Positions 29,359 through 40,010 of a DNA stretch of 64,000 nt are shown piece after piece; the first letter of the stretch is position 1, and each line of letters starts with the position of its first letter. The translations under genes were made by a program, and so were the position numbers. This stretch comes from CAIWHR01 sp963709525 (lineage in GTDB: Bacteria; Pseudomonadota; Gammaproteobacteria; Burkholderiales; Casimicrobiaceae), in NCBI GenBank assembly GCA_963709525.1, contig CAVPXB010000024.1, positions 20,275 through 84,274 of the forward strand, given 5' to 3'. A model generated the notes under the pieces. That model was not told where the DNA came from. It did not search any database and was given only the letters and a program-made list of their open reading frames with translations.

Positions 29359-29515
29359 GCGACCACCCGGATGAAGCGCGATTGTGATTGCGGCACCTGC
29401 GCCGGCGCGTCGCGCAGCGCAGGCGCGCAGCGGTTGGAATCAGCGTGCCGACATGCGGCAGGCTGACCCGCAACGGGCGCTCGCCCGGGCTCAGGTCGAA
29501 GACGGATTCAGCCAT
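29351..29515 (-). pseudogene. hutG: hutG remnant (N-formylglutamate deformylase, N-terminal stump)
   Basis: From ATG 29515 the frame reads MAESVFDLSPGERPLRVSLP, then HVGTLIPTAARL. This is the usual start of N-formylglutamate amidohydrolase ([VI]F-x-[FL]-x-G-x-x-PLL-V-S-x-PH-x-GT-x-[IL]P). After about 30 residues the match ends, and the frame runs through arginine-rich sequence into the hutF start and stops at 29351. The start overlaps the end of hutI by 25 bases, so the 5' joint is original and everything after the first codons was deleted. Confidence 0.65.
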
Positions 29516-30730
29516 GGAGTGCGCTCCACGCCGCCGTTCACGACGCGGCGGCACGGGTTGTGGCCGAACCAGTAGGCCAGTTCATTCGGGTGCCCCAGAT
29601 CCCAGATTGCGAAGTCGGCGCGCTGTCCGGCGCACAGGCGGCCGCGGTCGGCGAGGCCGAGGGCGCGCGCGCCATTCACCGTCACCGCGCGCAGTGCTTC
29701 CAGCGGCGTCATGCGAAACAAGGTGCAGGCCATGCTCAGCATCAGGAGCAGCGAGAGCGTGGGCGAACTGCCGGGATTGTGGTCGCTGGCCAGCGCGATC
29801 GGCACGCCATGGGCGCGCAATTGCGCCAGCGGGGGCAACTGCGTTTCGCGCAGAAAGTAGTAGGCACCGGGCAGGAGCACAGCCACGCTGCCGGCCGCGC
29901 GCATGGCGCGTATGCCAACTTCGCTCAAGTATTCCAGATGATCGCAGGACAGGGCGCCGAACTCGGCGGCGAGCGCCGCACCGCCCTGGTCGCTGAGTTG
30001 CTCGGCGTGCAGTTTCACCGGCAGGCGCAGCGCGCGCGCGGCCTCGAACACGCGCCGGGTTTGCGCCGGCGTGAAGCCGATGTCTTCACAGAAGACGTCG
30101 ACGGCATCCACCAGCCCTTGCGCGCGGAGTTGCGGCAGCCAGGCGCAGACCTCGGCGATGTAGGCATCGCTGCGCCCGTCGAATTCGGGCGGCAGGGCGT
30201 GGGCGGCGAGACAAGTCGCGCGCACGGTGACAGGCAACTCGGCGCCGAGCCGGCGCGCCAGCGTCAGGCAGCGGGTCTCGTGGTGAAGGCTGAGGCCGTA
30301 GCCGGACTTGATCTCCAGCGTGGTCACGCCTTCGGCCATCAGCGCCTGCGCACGGCGCCGCGCTGCCGCGAGCAGGGCTTCGTCGCCGGCGGCGCGGGTG
30401 GCCGCGACGGTGGCGCGGATGCCTCCGCCGGCACGGGCGATCTCTTCGTAGCTCGCGCCTTGCAGGCGCAGCTCGAACTCCGTGGCGCGCTGGCCGCCAT
30501 AGATCAGGTGGGTGTGGCAATCGACGAGGCCCGGCGTGACCAGGGCGCCGCCCAGGTCGTGCGTGTCGACCACCTGGCTTGCCAGGGCCTCTGGCAAATC
30601 GGACTGCGGGCCGACCCAGGCCAGCCTGTCGTCCTCGACCAGCAGCGCGCCTTCGTCGACCAGGCCCCAGGACGATTTCTGGGCCAGGGTCGCCAACGCG
30701 CGCGTTGCGCCACAAAGTCATCTTGCCCAT
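29491..30730 (-). CDS. hutI: imidazolonepropionase (one frameshift near the start)
   Basis: About 413 residues. It hydrolyses 4-imidazolone-5-propanoate to formiminoglutamate. Metal ligands: VDCHTHLIYGG (H-x-H), KLHAEQLSD, CDHLEYLSE and ALASDHNPGSSP; the substrate-binding stretch EIKSGYGLSLHHE is diagnostic. The start is MGKMTLWRNAR (ATG 30730, or the inner ATG 30721), but the next codons are shifted: GTTGGCG reads in frame only if one G is removed (R-V-A-T-L-A), near 30695. Otherwise translation would need the TTG at 30696. Confidence 0.9.
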
Positions 30731-30740
30731 GGCAGCAATC

Positions 30741-31326
30741 CTAATGCCTATCCGCGCTGGCGGGCGTGAAGCCGAGCCACCAGGCCGTGCCTGCGGGTTC
30801 GATGCCGTCAGGCTCGAAGCGCCACGCGCCGGCACTTTCGGAAGCGGCCCAGAGTAGGGTGTTGGCGGCCACAGCGCGTGTCTGCATGCCGTTGCTCCAC
30901 TGCCCCGGCACGGTGGTGTACAGGCCACGCTGCGCGAAGGGCTCGTTCCAGGCTTCTTCCCGGTGAGCGCGGCGCATTGTCGCCGCGCCGTGGCGCAGCA
31001 TGAGGTTCAGGTCCTGGGTCGGGCCGGCGATCAAGCGGCAATCCGGCGCGTCGCCGCCATCGAAATGCAGCGCTGCATCGCCCGCCTTCAACTCGTGGTT
31101 CGTGGTCGCGAAGTGACAACACGACACCGTTGCCCCGCAATACGGCAAACCAGCGCTGCACCCGCGGGAAGGCAGAGAACGGGCCGTGGGCGTCGACGTC
31201 CGCGCGGCTGATGCGCAGCTGCCAGTCGCCGGTCGCGGGCCAGACGAGCAGCTCCCGCGTCCGGCCGCCGCCATTGCGCCAGGGCTGCGCTGCGACCGAT
31301 TCGGCATCGATCAGCGAGTAGCTCAC
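30741..31326 (-). CDS. hutD: HutD family protein (one frameshift)
   Basis: About 195 residues. Seen: VAAQPWRNGGGRTRELL, WQLRISRADVDAHGPFSAFP, QRWFAVLRGNGVVL, then after a shift near 31105 DCRLIAGPTQDLNLMLRHG. These are the hallmarks of HutD, a cupin-like protein of the hut operon proposed to act as a governor of histidine use, without known enzyme activity. The GTG start (31326) overlaps the hutC stop (GTGA), and it ends 10 bp before hutI, so hutC-hutD-hutI are coupled. Confidence 0.87.
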
Positions 31327-32081
31327 GGCTTGAAATGCCCCTCGATGCGATAGCGCAAACCGGGGTGAACCAGTCGGGCCGTCGTGATCGGGATGTCGCG
31401 ATTCACGGTGCGCCTGACGATGATCAGACAGGGCTCCTGCACGGTGATGCCCAGCAGTCGCGCTTCCTGCGCGCTTGGCCTGCCGGCTTCGATGGAGTAT
31501 TGCGCCTCCCACAGCGGCGCGACCTGCAGCAGGTAATGGGTGGGTGTGATTTGCGTGAAGTCGGCCTTGAGGTAGTCGGGAGCGCTTTCCGGATTCACGT
31601 AGCGATCTTCGCATTGCAGCGGCACATCGTTCTCGAAATGAACGATCAGCGTGTGAAACACGGGTGCGCCCGTGGCCAGCCCCAACTGAGCCCCCATCGC
31701 CGGGCGTGTCTTCTCCCGCCGGGCCAGATGCACCACCGCGTGATGCCTGTGCCCGCGCGCGGTGATCTCCTCATGCAGATCGCGGATGGTGAGCCGGGAT
31801 GAAACCCGGAACAGATGCGCGGCATAGGTGCCCATGCCCTGCACGCGCGTCAGCAGCCCCTCGGCCTGCAGTTCGCGCAAGGCACGGGTGACGGTCATGC
31901 GGCTGACGCCGAACCGGGCCACCAGTTCGGACTCGGACGGCATCAGCGTGCCCGGCAGCCAACGGCCGACGGAAAGCCCCTGCTTGAGGAAGTCCTTGAT
32001 CTTCGCGTAGGGCGCCTTGGCCGGCGCCAGGACTGCCGCCGCCGTGACCGACGTGAGTGTTGCGTGGGCTACGGAAGCCAT
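31323..32081 (-). CDS. hutC: histidine-utilisation repressor, GntR family
   Basis: 252 residues. The N-terminal winged helix-turn-helix has the GntR pattern GRWLPGTLMPSESELVARFG, VSRMTVTRALRELQAEGLL, TRVQGMGTYAA. The C-terminal UTRA domain binds the effector, urocanate in characterised HutC proteins (RYVNPESAPDYLKADF; PIPHYLL-like TPTHYLLQVAP). It should repress both divergent units from the palindrome at 32091-32120. No Shine-Dalgarno is visible and the predicted start of transcription falls on the ATG, so the mRNA may be leaderless. Confidence 0.93.
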   Translation of the reverse strand: MASVAHATLTSVTAAAVLAPAKAPYAKIKDFLKQGLSVGRWLPGTLMPSESELVARFGVSRMTVTRALRELQAEGLLTRVQGMGTYAAHLFRVSSRLTIRDLHEEITARGHRHHAVVHLARREKTRPAMGAQLGLATGAPVFHTLIVHFENDVPLQCEDRYVNPESAPDYLKADFTQITPTHYLLQVAPLWEAQYSIEAGRPSAQEARLLGITVQEPCLIIVRRTVNRDIPITTARLVHPGLRYRIEGHFKP

Positions 32082-32087
32082 GCGAAA

Positions 32088-32116
32088 AATCTACTTGACT
32101 ATCCTTGTCTAGTCAA
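32088..32116 (-). promoter_or_regulatory. predicted hutC promoter
   Basis: On the minus strand: -35 TTGACT (32116 to 32111), 17-bp spacer, -10 TAGATT (32093 to 32088). The start of transcription would fall at about 32081, the first base of the hutC ATG. It lies inside the operator palindrome and mirrors the hutU promoter. Confidence 0.6.
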
Positions 32117-32120
32117 GTAG
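32091..32120. promoter_or_regulatory. hut operator palindrome
   Basis: CTACTTGACTA (32091-32101) and TAGTCAAGTAG (32110-32120) are perfect 11-bp inverted arms around TCCTTGTC. The palindrome covers the -35 and -10 of both divergent promoters, so a HutC dimer or tetramer here would shut both off. An inner near-palindrome, CTTGTCTAGTCAAG, may be the minimal site. Confidence 0.75.
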
Positions 32121-32123
32121 AGT
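32095..32123 (+). promoter_or_regulatory. predicted hutU-hutH promoter
   Basis: -35 TTGACT (32095-32100), 17-bp spacer, -10 TAGAGT (32118-32123). Transcription would begin near 32130, leaving a leader of about 44 nt to the hutU ATG. Confidence 0.65.
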
Positions 32124-32173
32124 TTTCGGGAATCGGAATTTCCAACCGAAACAACTTACGGCCAGAGGCTGCC

Positions 32174-33877
<1,704 letters not shown>

Positions 33878-33878
33878 G

Positions 33879-35417
33879 GTGCTGATCCAACCCGGCCAGC
33901 TGACGCTCGATACTCTGCAGACGATTCATGCGGGCGTGACGAAGCTGAGCCTGGTGGAGTCGGCGCGCGCCGTCATTCGCGCCAGCCAGCAAGTTGTGCA
34001 GCGCGCGGCGGACGGCGACGCCCCGGTCTACGGCGTCAATACCGGCTTTGGCAAACTCGCCAATCAGCGCATCAGCCGCGCCGAGCTCGATACCCTGCAA
34101 CTCAACCTGATCCGCTCGCACAGTGTCGGCGTCGGCGAGCCGCTGGCTCCCGCCGTGGTGCGCCTGATGCTGGCGCTCAAGGCGGCGAGCCTTGCGCGCG
34201 GCCATTCCGGCGTGCGCGAGGTGGTGGTCGACACATTGCTCGCCGTGCATAACGCCGGCCTGGTGCCCTACGTGCCCTCGCAGGGATCGGTGGGCGCCTC
34301 GGGCGATCTGGCGCCGCTGGCGCACATGACCCTGGCCTTGATCGGCGAGGGTCAGATGCTGCAGGACGGCCGTGCCGTACCGGCCCTGGCGGCCATGACG
34401 CAGGCCGACATCGCGCCGCTCAAGCTCGGCGCCAAGGAAGGCCTGGCATTGATCAACGGCACGCAGACCTCGACGGCGCTGGCGCTGCACGCCTTGCTCG
34501 GCTTCGAGCCGGTGCTGGAGGCGGCGTTGGTGATCGGTGCCTTGACGGTGGACGCCGCGCGCGGCAGCGATGGCCCGTTCGACCCGCGCATCCACGCGCT
34601 ACGGGGCCAGCCCGGCCAGATCGACGTGGCCCAGTACTACCGCGCGTTGCTGCGCGGCAGTGCAATTCGCAATTCGCACCTGGATGGCGATGACCGTGTG
34701 CAGGACCCCTATAGCCTGCGCTGCCAGCCCCAGGTCGTGGGCGCCTGCCTCGACCAATTGCGCCATTGCGCGCTGGTGCTGGTGCGCGAAGCCAACGCGG
34801 TGACCGACAATCCGCTGGTGTTCGCCGAAGACGGGATGATGATTTCGGGCGGCAATTTCCACGCCGAGCCGGTGGCTCTGGCGGCCGATGGCATGGCGCT
34901 GGCGATTGCCGAAGTCGGCGCCATCGCCGAACGCCGCATCGCGATGCTGATCGACAGCGGCGTGTCGCGCCTACCGCCTTTTCTGACCGCCGACGCAGGC
35001 CTCAACAGCGGCTTCATGATTGCCCATGTCACCGCGGCGGCACTGGCCTCGGAAAACAAGTCGCTGGCCCATCCGGCCAGCGTCGACAGCCTGCCCACCA
35101 GCGCCAACCAGGAGGACCATGTCTCGATGGCCACCTTCGCCGCGCGCCGCCTGCAGGCCATGATCGGCAATACCTCCTGCATCCTCGGGATCGAACTCCT
35201 GGCCGCAGCCCAGGGCATCGAATTCCTGCGCCCGCTGCAAAGCTCCAAGGCACTGGAGCAGGTGATCGCAGTGTTGCGCGAACAGACGCCGGCGATGACG
35301 CAGGATCGTTTTCTGGCGCCCGATATCGAGCGCGCCACCGCCCTGGTGCGCAACGGCTCGCTATCGCGCATCTTCCGCACCCTGACCGATCTGCCCAAGC
35401 TCTGGACCCCCACCTGA
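33879..35417 (+). CDS. hutH: histidine ammonia-lyase
   Basis: 512 residues, normal. It deaminates histidine to urocanate. The MIO prosthetic group forms from Ala-Ser-Gly in SVGASGDLAPLAHMTLALIG. Also seen: YGVNTGFGKLAN, NGTQTSTALALHALLGFE, DPYSLRCQPQVVGA and NQEDHVSMATFAARR. The GTG start at 33879 lies one base after the hutU stop, with GGGGAAATGAG before it as ribosome binding site. This is the entry step of the pathway. Confidence 0.96.
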   Translation: MLIQPGQLTLDTLQTIHAGVTKLSLVESARAVIRASQQVVQRAADGDAPVYGVNTGFGKLANQRISRAELDTLQLNLIRSHSVGVGEPLAPAVVRLMLALKAASLARGHSGVREVVVDTLLAVHNAGLVPYVPSQGSVGASGDLAPLAHMTLALIGEGQMLQDGRAVPALAAMTQADIAPLKLGAKEGLALINGTQTSTALALHALLGFEPVLEAALVIGALTVDAARGSDGPFDPRIHALRGQPGQIDVAQYYRALLRGSAIRNSHLDGDDRVQDPYSLRCQPQVVGACLDQLRHCALVLVREANAVTDNPLVFAEDGMMISGGNFHAEPVALAADGMALAIAEVGAIAERRIAMLIDSGVSRLPPFLTADAGLNSGFMIAHVTAAALASENKSLAHPASVDSLPTSANQEDHVSMATFAARRLQAMIGNTSCILGIELLAAAQGIEFLRPLQSSKALEQVIAVLREQTPAMTQDRFLAPDIERATALVRNGSLSRIFRTLTDLPKLWTPT

Positions 35418-35497
35418 GCGGTCCCTTTTCAGCCCGCGGTCCACGCCGGCACGGCTGCTCCTTCCTCGAGCGGGTGGTTTCGAAGACGATATCGGTA

Positions 35498-35516
35498 TAG
35501 GATGTCATACATCCTA
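35498..35516. promoter_or_regulatory. operator palindrome upstream of the nagA operon
   Basis: TAGGATGT-CAT-ACATCCTA: two perfect 8-bp arms around CAT. The inner TGT-CAT-ACA fits the GT-N-AC core of FadR-type GntR regulators, one of which is the second gene of the operon. It ends 28 bp before the likely nagA start and overlaps a TATAGG that could be a -10, so repression is the likely mode. Confidence 0.7.
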
Positions 35517-35544
35517 CAGGTAAACGTTGGAACGAAGGATGCAG

Positions 35545-36771
35545 ATGATCTACGAGGGTCTCGACTGTCGGACCGTGGCGCGGTTGCGGGTCACCGTCGA
35601 TGGGGGGCTGATCGCGGCAGTGGAGAGTCTGCCGGCGGCGCAGGGAAACGCGGGCTCATCGCCATCGACCGAATGCTTGCCCTACATCTGCCCCGGGTTC
35701 ATCGACGTCCAGGTGAACGGCTACGCGGGCATCGACTATTCGGGGGCGGGTTTGGACGCCGCGCCTGGGCGTGGGACGGGTTCCGCTGCGGGCGCACCGG
35801 AGGAAGCCGTCGAGAAGGTGGTGCGGGCGCTCGCAGCGTCCGGAACCACGCGGCATCTGGCGACAATCATTACCGGCCCCCGCGACCGGATCACGGCCAA
35901 TTGCGGGGCCATCGTCGCGGCGGTGCGGAAGAGCAAACTGGTTCAGACGGCAGTCCTGGGTATTCACATTGAAGGCCCCTTCATCTCGCCTGTGGACGGA
36001 CCGCGCGGCGCGCACGACCCCAAACATGTGCGGAAACCCGATTGGGACGAGTTCTGCGCGTGGCAGGAGGCCGCCGAAGGCCTGATACGCATCGTGACGG
36101 TGGCCCCGGAAATCGAGGGCGCGCTCGCCTTCATCGAGAAGGTGTCGGCGGCCGGCGTGGTGGTCGCGATTGGGCATACCGCCGCCTCGCCGGAGCGGAT
36201 CCGCGAGGCGATTGCCGCCGGAGCGCGGCTGTCGACCCATCTGGGCAACGGCAGTCATGCGGTGCTGCCGCGCCTCACGAACTACCTCTGGGAACAACTG
36301 GGCGCCGACGAGTTGTGCGCGTCGATCATCGCCGACGGTTTCCACCTGCCCGATGCGGTCATGCGCAGCTTTGCGCGCGCGAAAGGCATGGACCGGCTCG
36401 TCCTGGTCAGCGACGTCGCCTTCCTCGCCGGGAGCGCGCCGGGAGTCCGCCCCTGGGGAGACATTGCGGTGGAAGTCCATGGCGACGGGCATCTGAGCCT
36501 GGCGGGGACCGAATTCCTCGCGGGAGCAGGACACCTGCTCGATCGCGACATTGCGCGCTTCATGGCGGCGACCGGCACGTCGCTGGGTGAGGCAATGGCG
36601 CTCTGCATCCGCAATCCCGCGCTTCTGCTGGGTCTGCCGCCGAGTGCCGCCACGTTCGTGCCCGGCACGCCGGCCTGCATCACCCTTTTCCGACACCGAC
36701 CGGGTGCCATGCAACTCGATATCGAAACCTGCGTGGTCGCAGGCGAGGAGTTGTACCGTCGTGAAACTTGA
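35545..36771 (+). CDS. nagA: N-acetylglucosamine-6-phosphate deacetylase
   Basis: 408 residues from ATG 35545, which has GAAGG six bases upstream; an ATG at 35539 is also possible. It removes acetate from GlcNAc-6-phosphate. Seen: CPGFIDVQVNGYAGIDY, the metal-site GIHIEGPFISP with RGAHDP, VVVAIGHTAASPERIREAI, STHLGNG and the catalytic Asp in LVSDVAFLAG. STHLGNG and SDVAFLAG depart from E. coli-type THLFNAM and TDA, so the substrate may be a related acetamido sugar. It is the first gene of the operon and overlaps the regulator gene by 11 bp. Confidence 0.88.
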   Translation: MIYEGLDCRTVARLRVTVDGGLIAAVESLPAAQGNAGSSPSTECLPYICPGFIDVQVNGYAGIDYSGAGLDAAPGRGTGSAAGAPEEAVEKVVRALAASGTTRHLATIITGPRDRITANCGAIVAAVRKSKLVQTAVLGIHIEGPFISPVDGPRGAHDPKHVRKPDWDEFCAWQEAAEGLIRIVTVAPEIEGALAFIEKVSAAGVVVAIGHTAASPERIREAIAAGARLSTHLGNGSHAVLPRLTNYLWEQLGADELCASIIADGFHLPDAVMRSFARAKGMDRLVLVSDVAFLAGSAPGVRPWGDIAVEVHGDGHLSLAGTEFLAGAGHLLDRDIARFMAATGTSLGEAMALCIRNPALLLGLPPSAATFVPGTPACITLFRHRPGAMQLDIETCVVAGEELYRRET

Positions 36772-37522
36772 AAGCCTCAAGCAGGAGACCCTTTCCAGCC
36801 GGGTGAAGGAAAACCTCAAGCTCTACTTCATGAGGAACGGGCTGAAGGGCGGGGATCCCATCCCCTCCGAGCATGAACTGGCCAAAGGGCTCGACGTCAG
36901 CCGGACCGCGCTCAGGGAAGCGCTGAAGAGCCTGGAATCGCTGGGCATCATCGAGGTAAGGCCGGGCACGGGTCGCTTCCTCAAGAGTTTCAACTTCGAG
37001 GCCATACTGGAAAACCTTTCCTATGGCATCGATGTCAACGTCGACGATTTCAGGGACCTGCTCGATGTGCGGATCGCCCTGGAAGGCGTCTTCCTGGAGC
37101 GATATGCCGGTCAGTACAGTGCGGCGCTGATCAAGGAACTCCGCGAACGCCTGGACGCCATGCGGCGCCTCGCGGCCCAGGGCGGTACTGAGCCCTCCAT
37201 GATCGAGTTGCACACGCTCTTCCATCTGGCCCTGTATCGGGACCACGGGAACTGGCTGCTGCTCAGCCTCATCAGGATTTTCGCCACGATACAACGCACC
37301 CTGACCATGCTGGATCGCTATCGAACGAGCGACATCACGCAGTTCATCGCGCTGCACGAGGCGCTGGTCGACGCGATCGAGGCCGGGGACGCGAAAGCGA
37401 TCAGGGTGAAACTCCTCGAACACTTCGAGGAGGCCTTGAAGTGGAGCAAGTCCGCTGTCGATGCAACCGATCGCCACCGCGGGACCGGATCCGATCAGCT
37501 TTCAAAGGAGGCAACGAAATGA
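36761..37522 (+). CDS. GntR-family regulator, FadR/FCD subfamily
   Basis: 253 residues from GTG 36761 (GAGGAG 12 bases upstream, inside nagA). The winged helix is seen in GDPIPSEHELAKGLDVSRTA, LREALKSLESLGIIEVRPGTGRF. The C-terminal FCD all-helical domain follows, with possible metal/ligand residues in DVRIALEG, ELHTLFHLALYRDHGNWLL and ALHEALVDAIEAGD. It probably binds the 35498-35516 palindrome and responds to a sugar or sugar-acid intermediate of this operon. It overlaps dctP by four bases. Confidence 0.88.
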   Translation: MKLESLKQETLSSRVKENLKLYFMRNGLKGGDPIPSEHELAKGLDVSRTALREALKSLESLGIIEVRPGTGRFLKSFNFEAILENLSYGIDVNVDDFRDLLDVRIALEGVFLERYAGQYSAALIKELRERLDAMRRLAAQGGTEPSMIELHTLFHLALYRDHGNWLLLSLIRIFATIQRTLTMLDRYRTSDITQFIALHEALVDAIEAGDAKAIRVKLLEHFEEALKWSKSAVDATDRHRGTGSDQLSKEATK

Positions 37523-38505
37523 AGAAGCTCGCAATGCTGGTGGTGCTCGCGCTGGTTGCGGTGTCGACCGCGCAGGCGCAGGACAAGATGACCCTCCGGA
37601 TTGGGCACATCCGCGACACCAACCATCCCACCCAAGTGGCGGCACTCAAGTTCAAGGACCTCGTCGAAGCGGCGTCCAAGGGCAGGATCGAAGTGAAGGT
37701 CTTCCCGAACAGCCAGCTCGGCGATCCGAAGCAAATGTTCGCCCTCATGCAGACGGGCAACCTCGAGATGGTCTACGGCGGCATCAACACCTTCGCCTGG
37801 ATCAAGGGTGGGGAAGCGTATGAAAGCACGGCGATACCCTTCCTGTTCAAGGACTACGACCACATGCGCCGTAGCCTTCAGGCCGACTTCTTCAAGCCGA
37901 TTCAGGAGAAGGCCGAGAAGGACACGGGTATCAAGGTCGTCAACATCAACGGCGACACGGCACCGCGCGGTCTTTCCACCCGCGACAAGCCGGTCGTGAA
38001 GGCCGAAGACTTCAAGGGTCTCAAGATCAGGACCGCCGCCAGCCCCACCGTCCTGCGGGCGATGCAGACCCTCGGTGCGATGCCGCAGCAAATTGCCTTC
38101 GCCGACCTCTACATGGCGCTCAAGACGGGGGTCGTCGATGCGCAGGAGAACGGCGCCATCGTGGTCGCGAGTGCCAGCCTCTTCGAAGTCCAGAAGTACT
38201 ACACCAGGACCGACTACATCCGCGATATCGAAACGTTCTACATGGCCGCCGACAAGTGGAACAAGCTGAGTGCAGCCGACCGCGAACTCATTTTCAAGGC
38301 CAGCGAGGAAGCGGGCAATCTCGAAACCACGCTGACGCAGAAACAGCTCGGCGAGGTGTATGCGACCCTGCGCTCGAAGATGACGGTGCTCGACGCCGAC
38401 CTGCCCTCCATCCAGGCGAAGCTCGAGGGCGTCTACAGCGATTACGAAGGGACCAAGTGGCCCGCCGGTCTCCTCGGCAAGATCAAGGCCATCCAGAACA
38501 AGTGA
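37519..38505 (+). CDS. TRAP transporter substrate-binding protein (DctP family)
   Basis: 328 residues. ATG at 37519 behind AAAGGAGG; signal peptide KKLAMLVVLALVAVSTAQA-Q. Family features: LRIGHIRDTNHPTQVAALKF, VEVFPNSQLGDPKQMF-like EVKVFPNSQLGD, LKIRTAASPTVLRAMQTLGA with the conserved Arg that clamps a ligand carboxylate, and KTGVVDAQENG. It acts in the periplasm. The clamp Arg suggests an acidic ligand such as a sugar acid or sialic-acid-like compound; neighbours suggest an amino-sugar derivative. Confidence 0.92.
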   Translation: MKKLAMLVVLALVAVSTAQAQDKMTLRIGHIRDTNHPTQVAALKFKDLVEAASKGRIEVKVFPNSQLGDPKQMFALMQTGNLEMVYGGINTFAWIKGGEAYESTAIPFLFKDYDHMRRSLQADFFKPIQEKAEKDTGIKVVNINGDTAPRGLSTRDKPVVKAEDFKGLKIRTAASPTVLRAMQTLGAMPQQIAFADLYMALKTGVVDAQENGAIVVASASLFEVQKYYTRTDYIRDIETFYMAADKWNKLSAADRELIFKASEEAGNLETTLTQKQLGEVYATLRSKMTVLDADLPSIQAKLEGVYSDYEGTKWPAGLLGKIKAIQNK

Positions 38506-38560
38506 CGCCGTCCGGCGCCGGGTCTCACTCCTGGCGCCCACTCCCTTCCGGGACACCGCC

Positions 38561-39838
38561 ATGATCATCGTGCTTTTCGTCCTGCTGTTCCTGTTCTTCG
38601 GACTGGGGTTCAGCATCTGGATCGCGATGGGCTTGAGCGGTGTCCTCTACATCCTGCTCCAGGGGCAAGTATCGCTGACGGTGGTGGCGTCCTATCTGGT
38701 GCAGGGCGTCGACTCGCCCACCTTGATCGCCATCCCCTTCTTCATCCTCGCCGGCGAACTGATGAACAAGAGCGGGATCACCCGCAAGCTGGCCGAGTTT
38801 GCGACCTATTTCGTCGGCGGCTTTCGGGGCGGCATGGGCTATGTGGCCATCGTCGTCAACTTCATCATGGGGGGCGTGTCCGGGTCGGCGGTGGCCGACG
38901 CCTCGGCGGTGTCTTCGATCCTCCTGCCCACCATGGAGAAGCAGGGTTACGACAAACCGTTCGCGGCCTCCATCAATGCCGCCGCCGCAGTGATGGGGCC
39001 GATCATCCCGCCCAGCATCCCGATGATATTCATCGGCGTGATCAGCGGCATTTCGATCGGCAAGCTTTTCCTCGGCGGCATCGTCCCCGGCATACTGATC
39101 GCTCTATTCCTCGCCGCCGCTGTATTTGTGGTCAGCCGGAGGCGCCGGTATCCCGTGGTGAAGGTCGAACGGTCCTTGGCCGCCTTTGCCGTCCTGCTCA
39201 AGGACACCGTTTTCGCGCTCATCACCCCGGTGATCATCATCCTCGGCGTGGTCCTCGGCGTCGTCACCCTGGTCGAGGTCGCCGCGCTCGCGATCCTCTA
39301 CATCCTCGTCATCTCGCTGTTCGTGTACAAGAGCATCACCTTCAGGGAGATCTTCGCCGCCTCGGCCAAGGCCGCCGTCTTCTCCGCCGCCATCATGATC
39401 ATCTTCGCGGTGGTGGGCGTGTTTCAATACATCACGGTGCAGGAACAGCTGGGCGACCAGCTGCAGCGTTTCATCGCGTCGATGCACTTCACGAAGGTTT
39501 CCTTTCTCCTCGCCGTCACCCTTTTCTACGTGCTGATGGGGTGCATCATCGACGCCATTCCCATCATGCTGATCTTCTTCCCGGTCCTGCTCCCGGTCGC
39601 GGTCGGTCTGGGCGTCGATCCGACCCATTTCGGCGTCGTCACCGTGTTCAATCTGATGATCGGACTCCTCACCCCGCCGGTGGGCGCGCTGCTCTTCATC
39701 GAAGCGAAGATCGCGAACATACCCTTCGGCACACTGGTGCGGGCGTCGGCACCCTATACGCTGGTCCTGTTCCTGGTGTTGCTGCTGTGCATCTTCATCC
39801 CGGACCTGGTGATGTTCATTCCCAACCTGTTGCTCTGA
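38561..39838 (+). CDS. TRAP transporter large permease (DctM family)
   Basis: 425 residues, about 12 membrane helices. Seen: AIPFFILAGELMNKSGIT, VNFIMGGVSGSAVADASAVS, NAAAAVMGPIIPPSIPMIF, and the C-terminal MIGLLTPPVGALLFIEAKIA. It forms the sodium-driven channel with DctQ. In this operon the order is P-M-Q, whereas P-Q-M is more usual. The 161-bp hairpin element begins on its stop codon. Confidence 0.92.
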   Translation: MIIVLFVLLFLFFGLGFSIWIAMGLSGVLYILLQGQVSLTVVASYLVQGVDSPTLIAIPFFILAGELMNKSGITRKLAEFATYFVGGFRGGMGYVAIVVNFIMGGVSGSAVADASAVSSILLPTMEKQGYDKPFAASINAAAAVMGPIIPPSIPMIFIGVISGISIGKLFLGGIVPGILIALFLAAAVFVVSRRRRYPVVKVERSLAAFAVLLKDTVFALITPVIIILGVVLGVVTLVEVAALAILYILVISLFVYKSITFREIFAASAKAAVFSAAIMIIFAVVGVFQYITVQEQLGDQLQRFIASMHFTKVSFLLAVTLFYVLMGCIIDAIPIMLIFFPVLLPVAVGLGVDPTHFGVVTVFNLMIGLLTPPVGALLFIEAKIANIPFGTLVRASAPYTLVLFLVLLLCIFIPDLVMFIPNLLL

Positions 39839-39998
39839 GAGGCTGAGAGTCTTTCGATCATGCCCGCTCATCACGCCAGAAGACGCCCGCTCGTCGTTGC
39901 AAATGCTCGCCATAGCCCGAGCTATGGCGGCGCTTTGCGCCTCGATCGGACGCCTTCTGGCGCGCCGCTCGGACACGCCCGAAAAACTCTCAGCCTCT
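39838..39998. repeat. extragenic hairpin element A, copy 1
   Basis: 161 bp between dctM and dctQ. Outer arms AGAGGCTGAGAGTCTTTCG (39838-39856) and CGAAAAACTCTCAGCCTCT (39980-39998) are inverted with one mismatch. Nested inside are CGCCAGAAG/CTTCTGGCG (39874-39882, 39954-39962), GCAAA/TTTGC (39899-39903, 39934-39938) and CGCCATAGC/GCTATGGCG with loop CCGA (39908-39929). The same architecture recurs at 56034-56193. Confidence 0.85.
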
Positions 39999-40010
39999 GA
40001 GGTGGCGACC

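Noticed and set aside
32105..32173. Upstream extension of hutU to an in-frame ATG or TTG before 32174
   Set aside because: It would start within the promoter and operator; the ATG at 32174 has a ribosome binding site and gives the family length.
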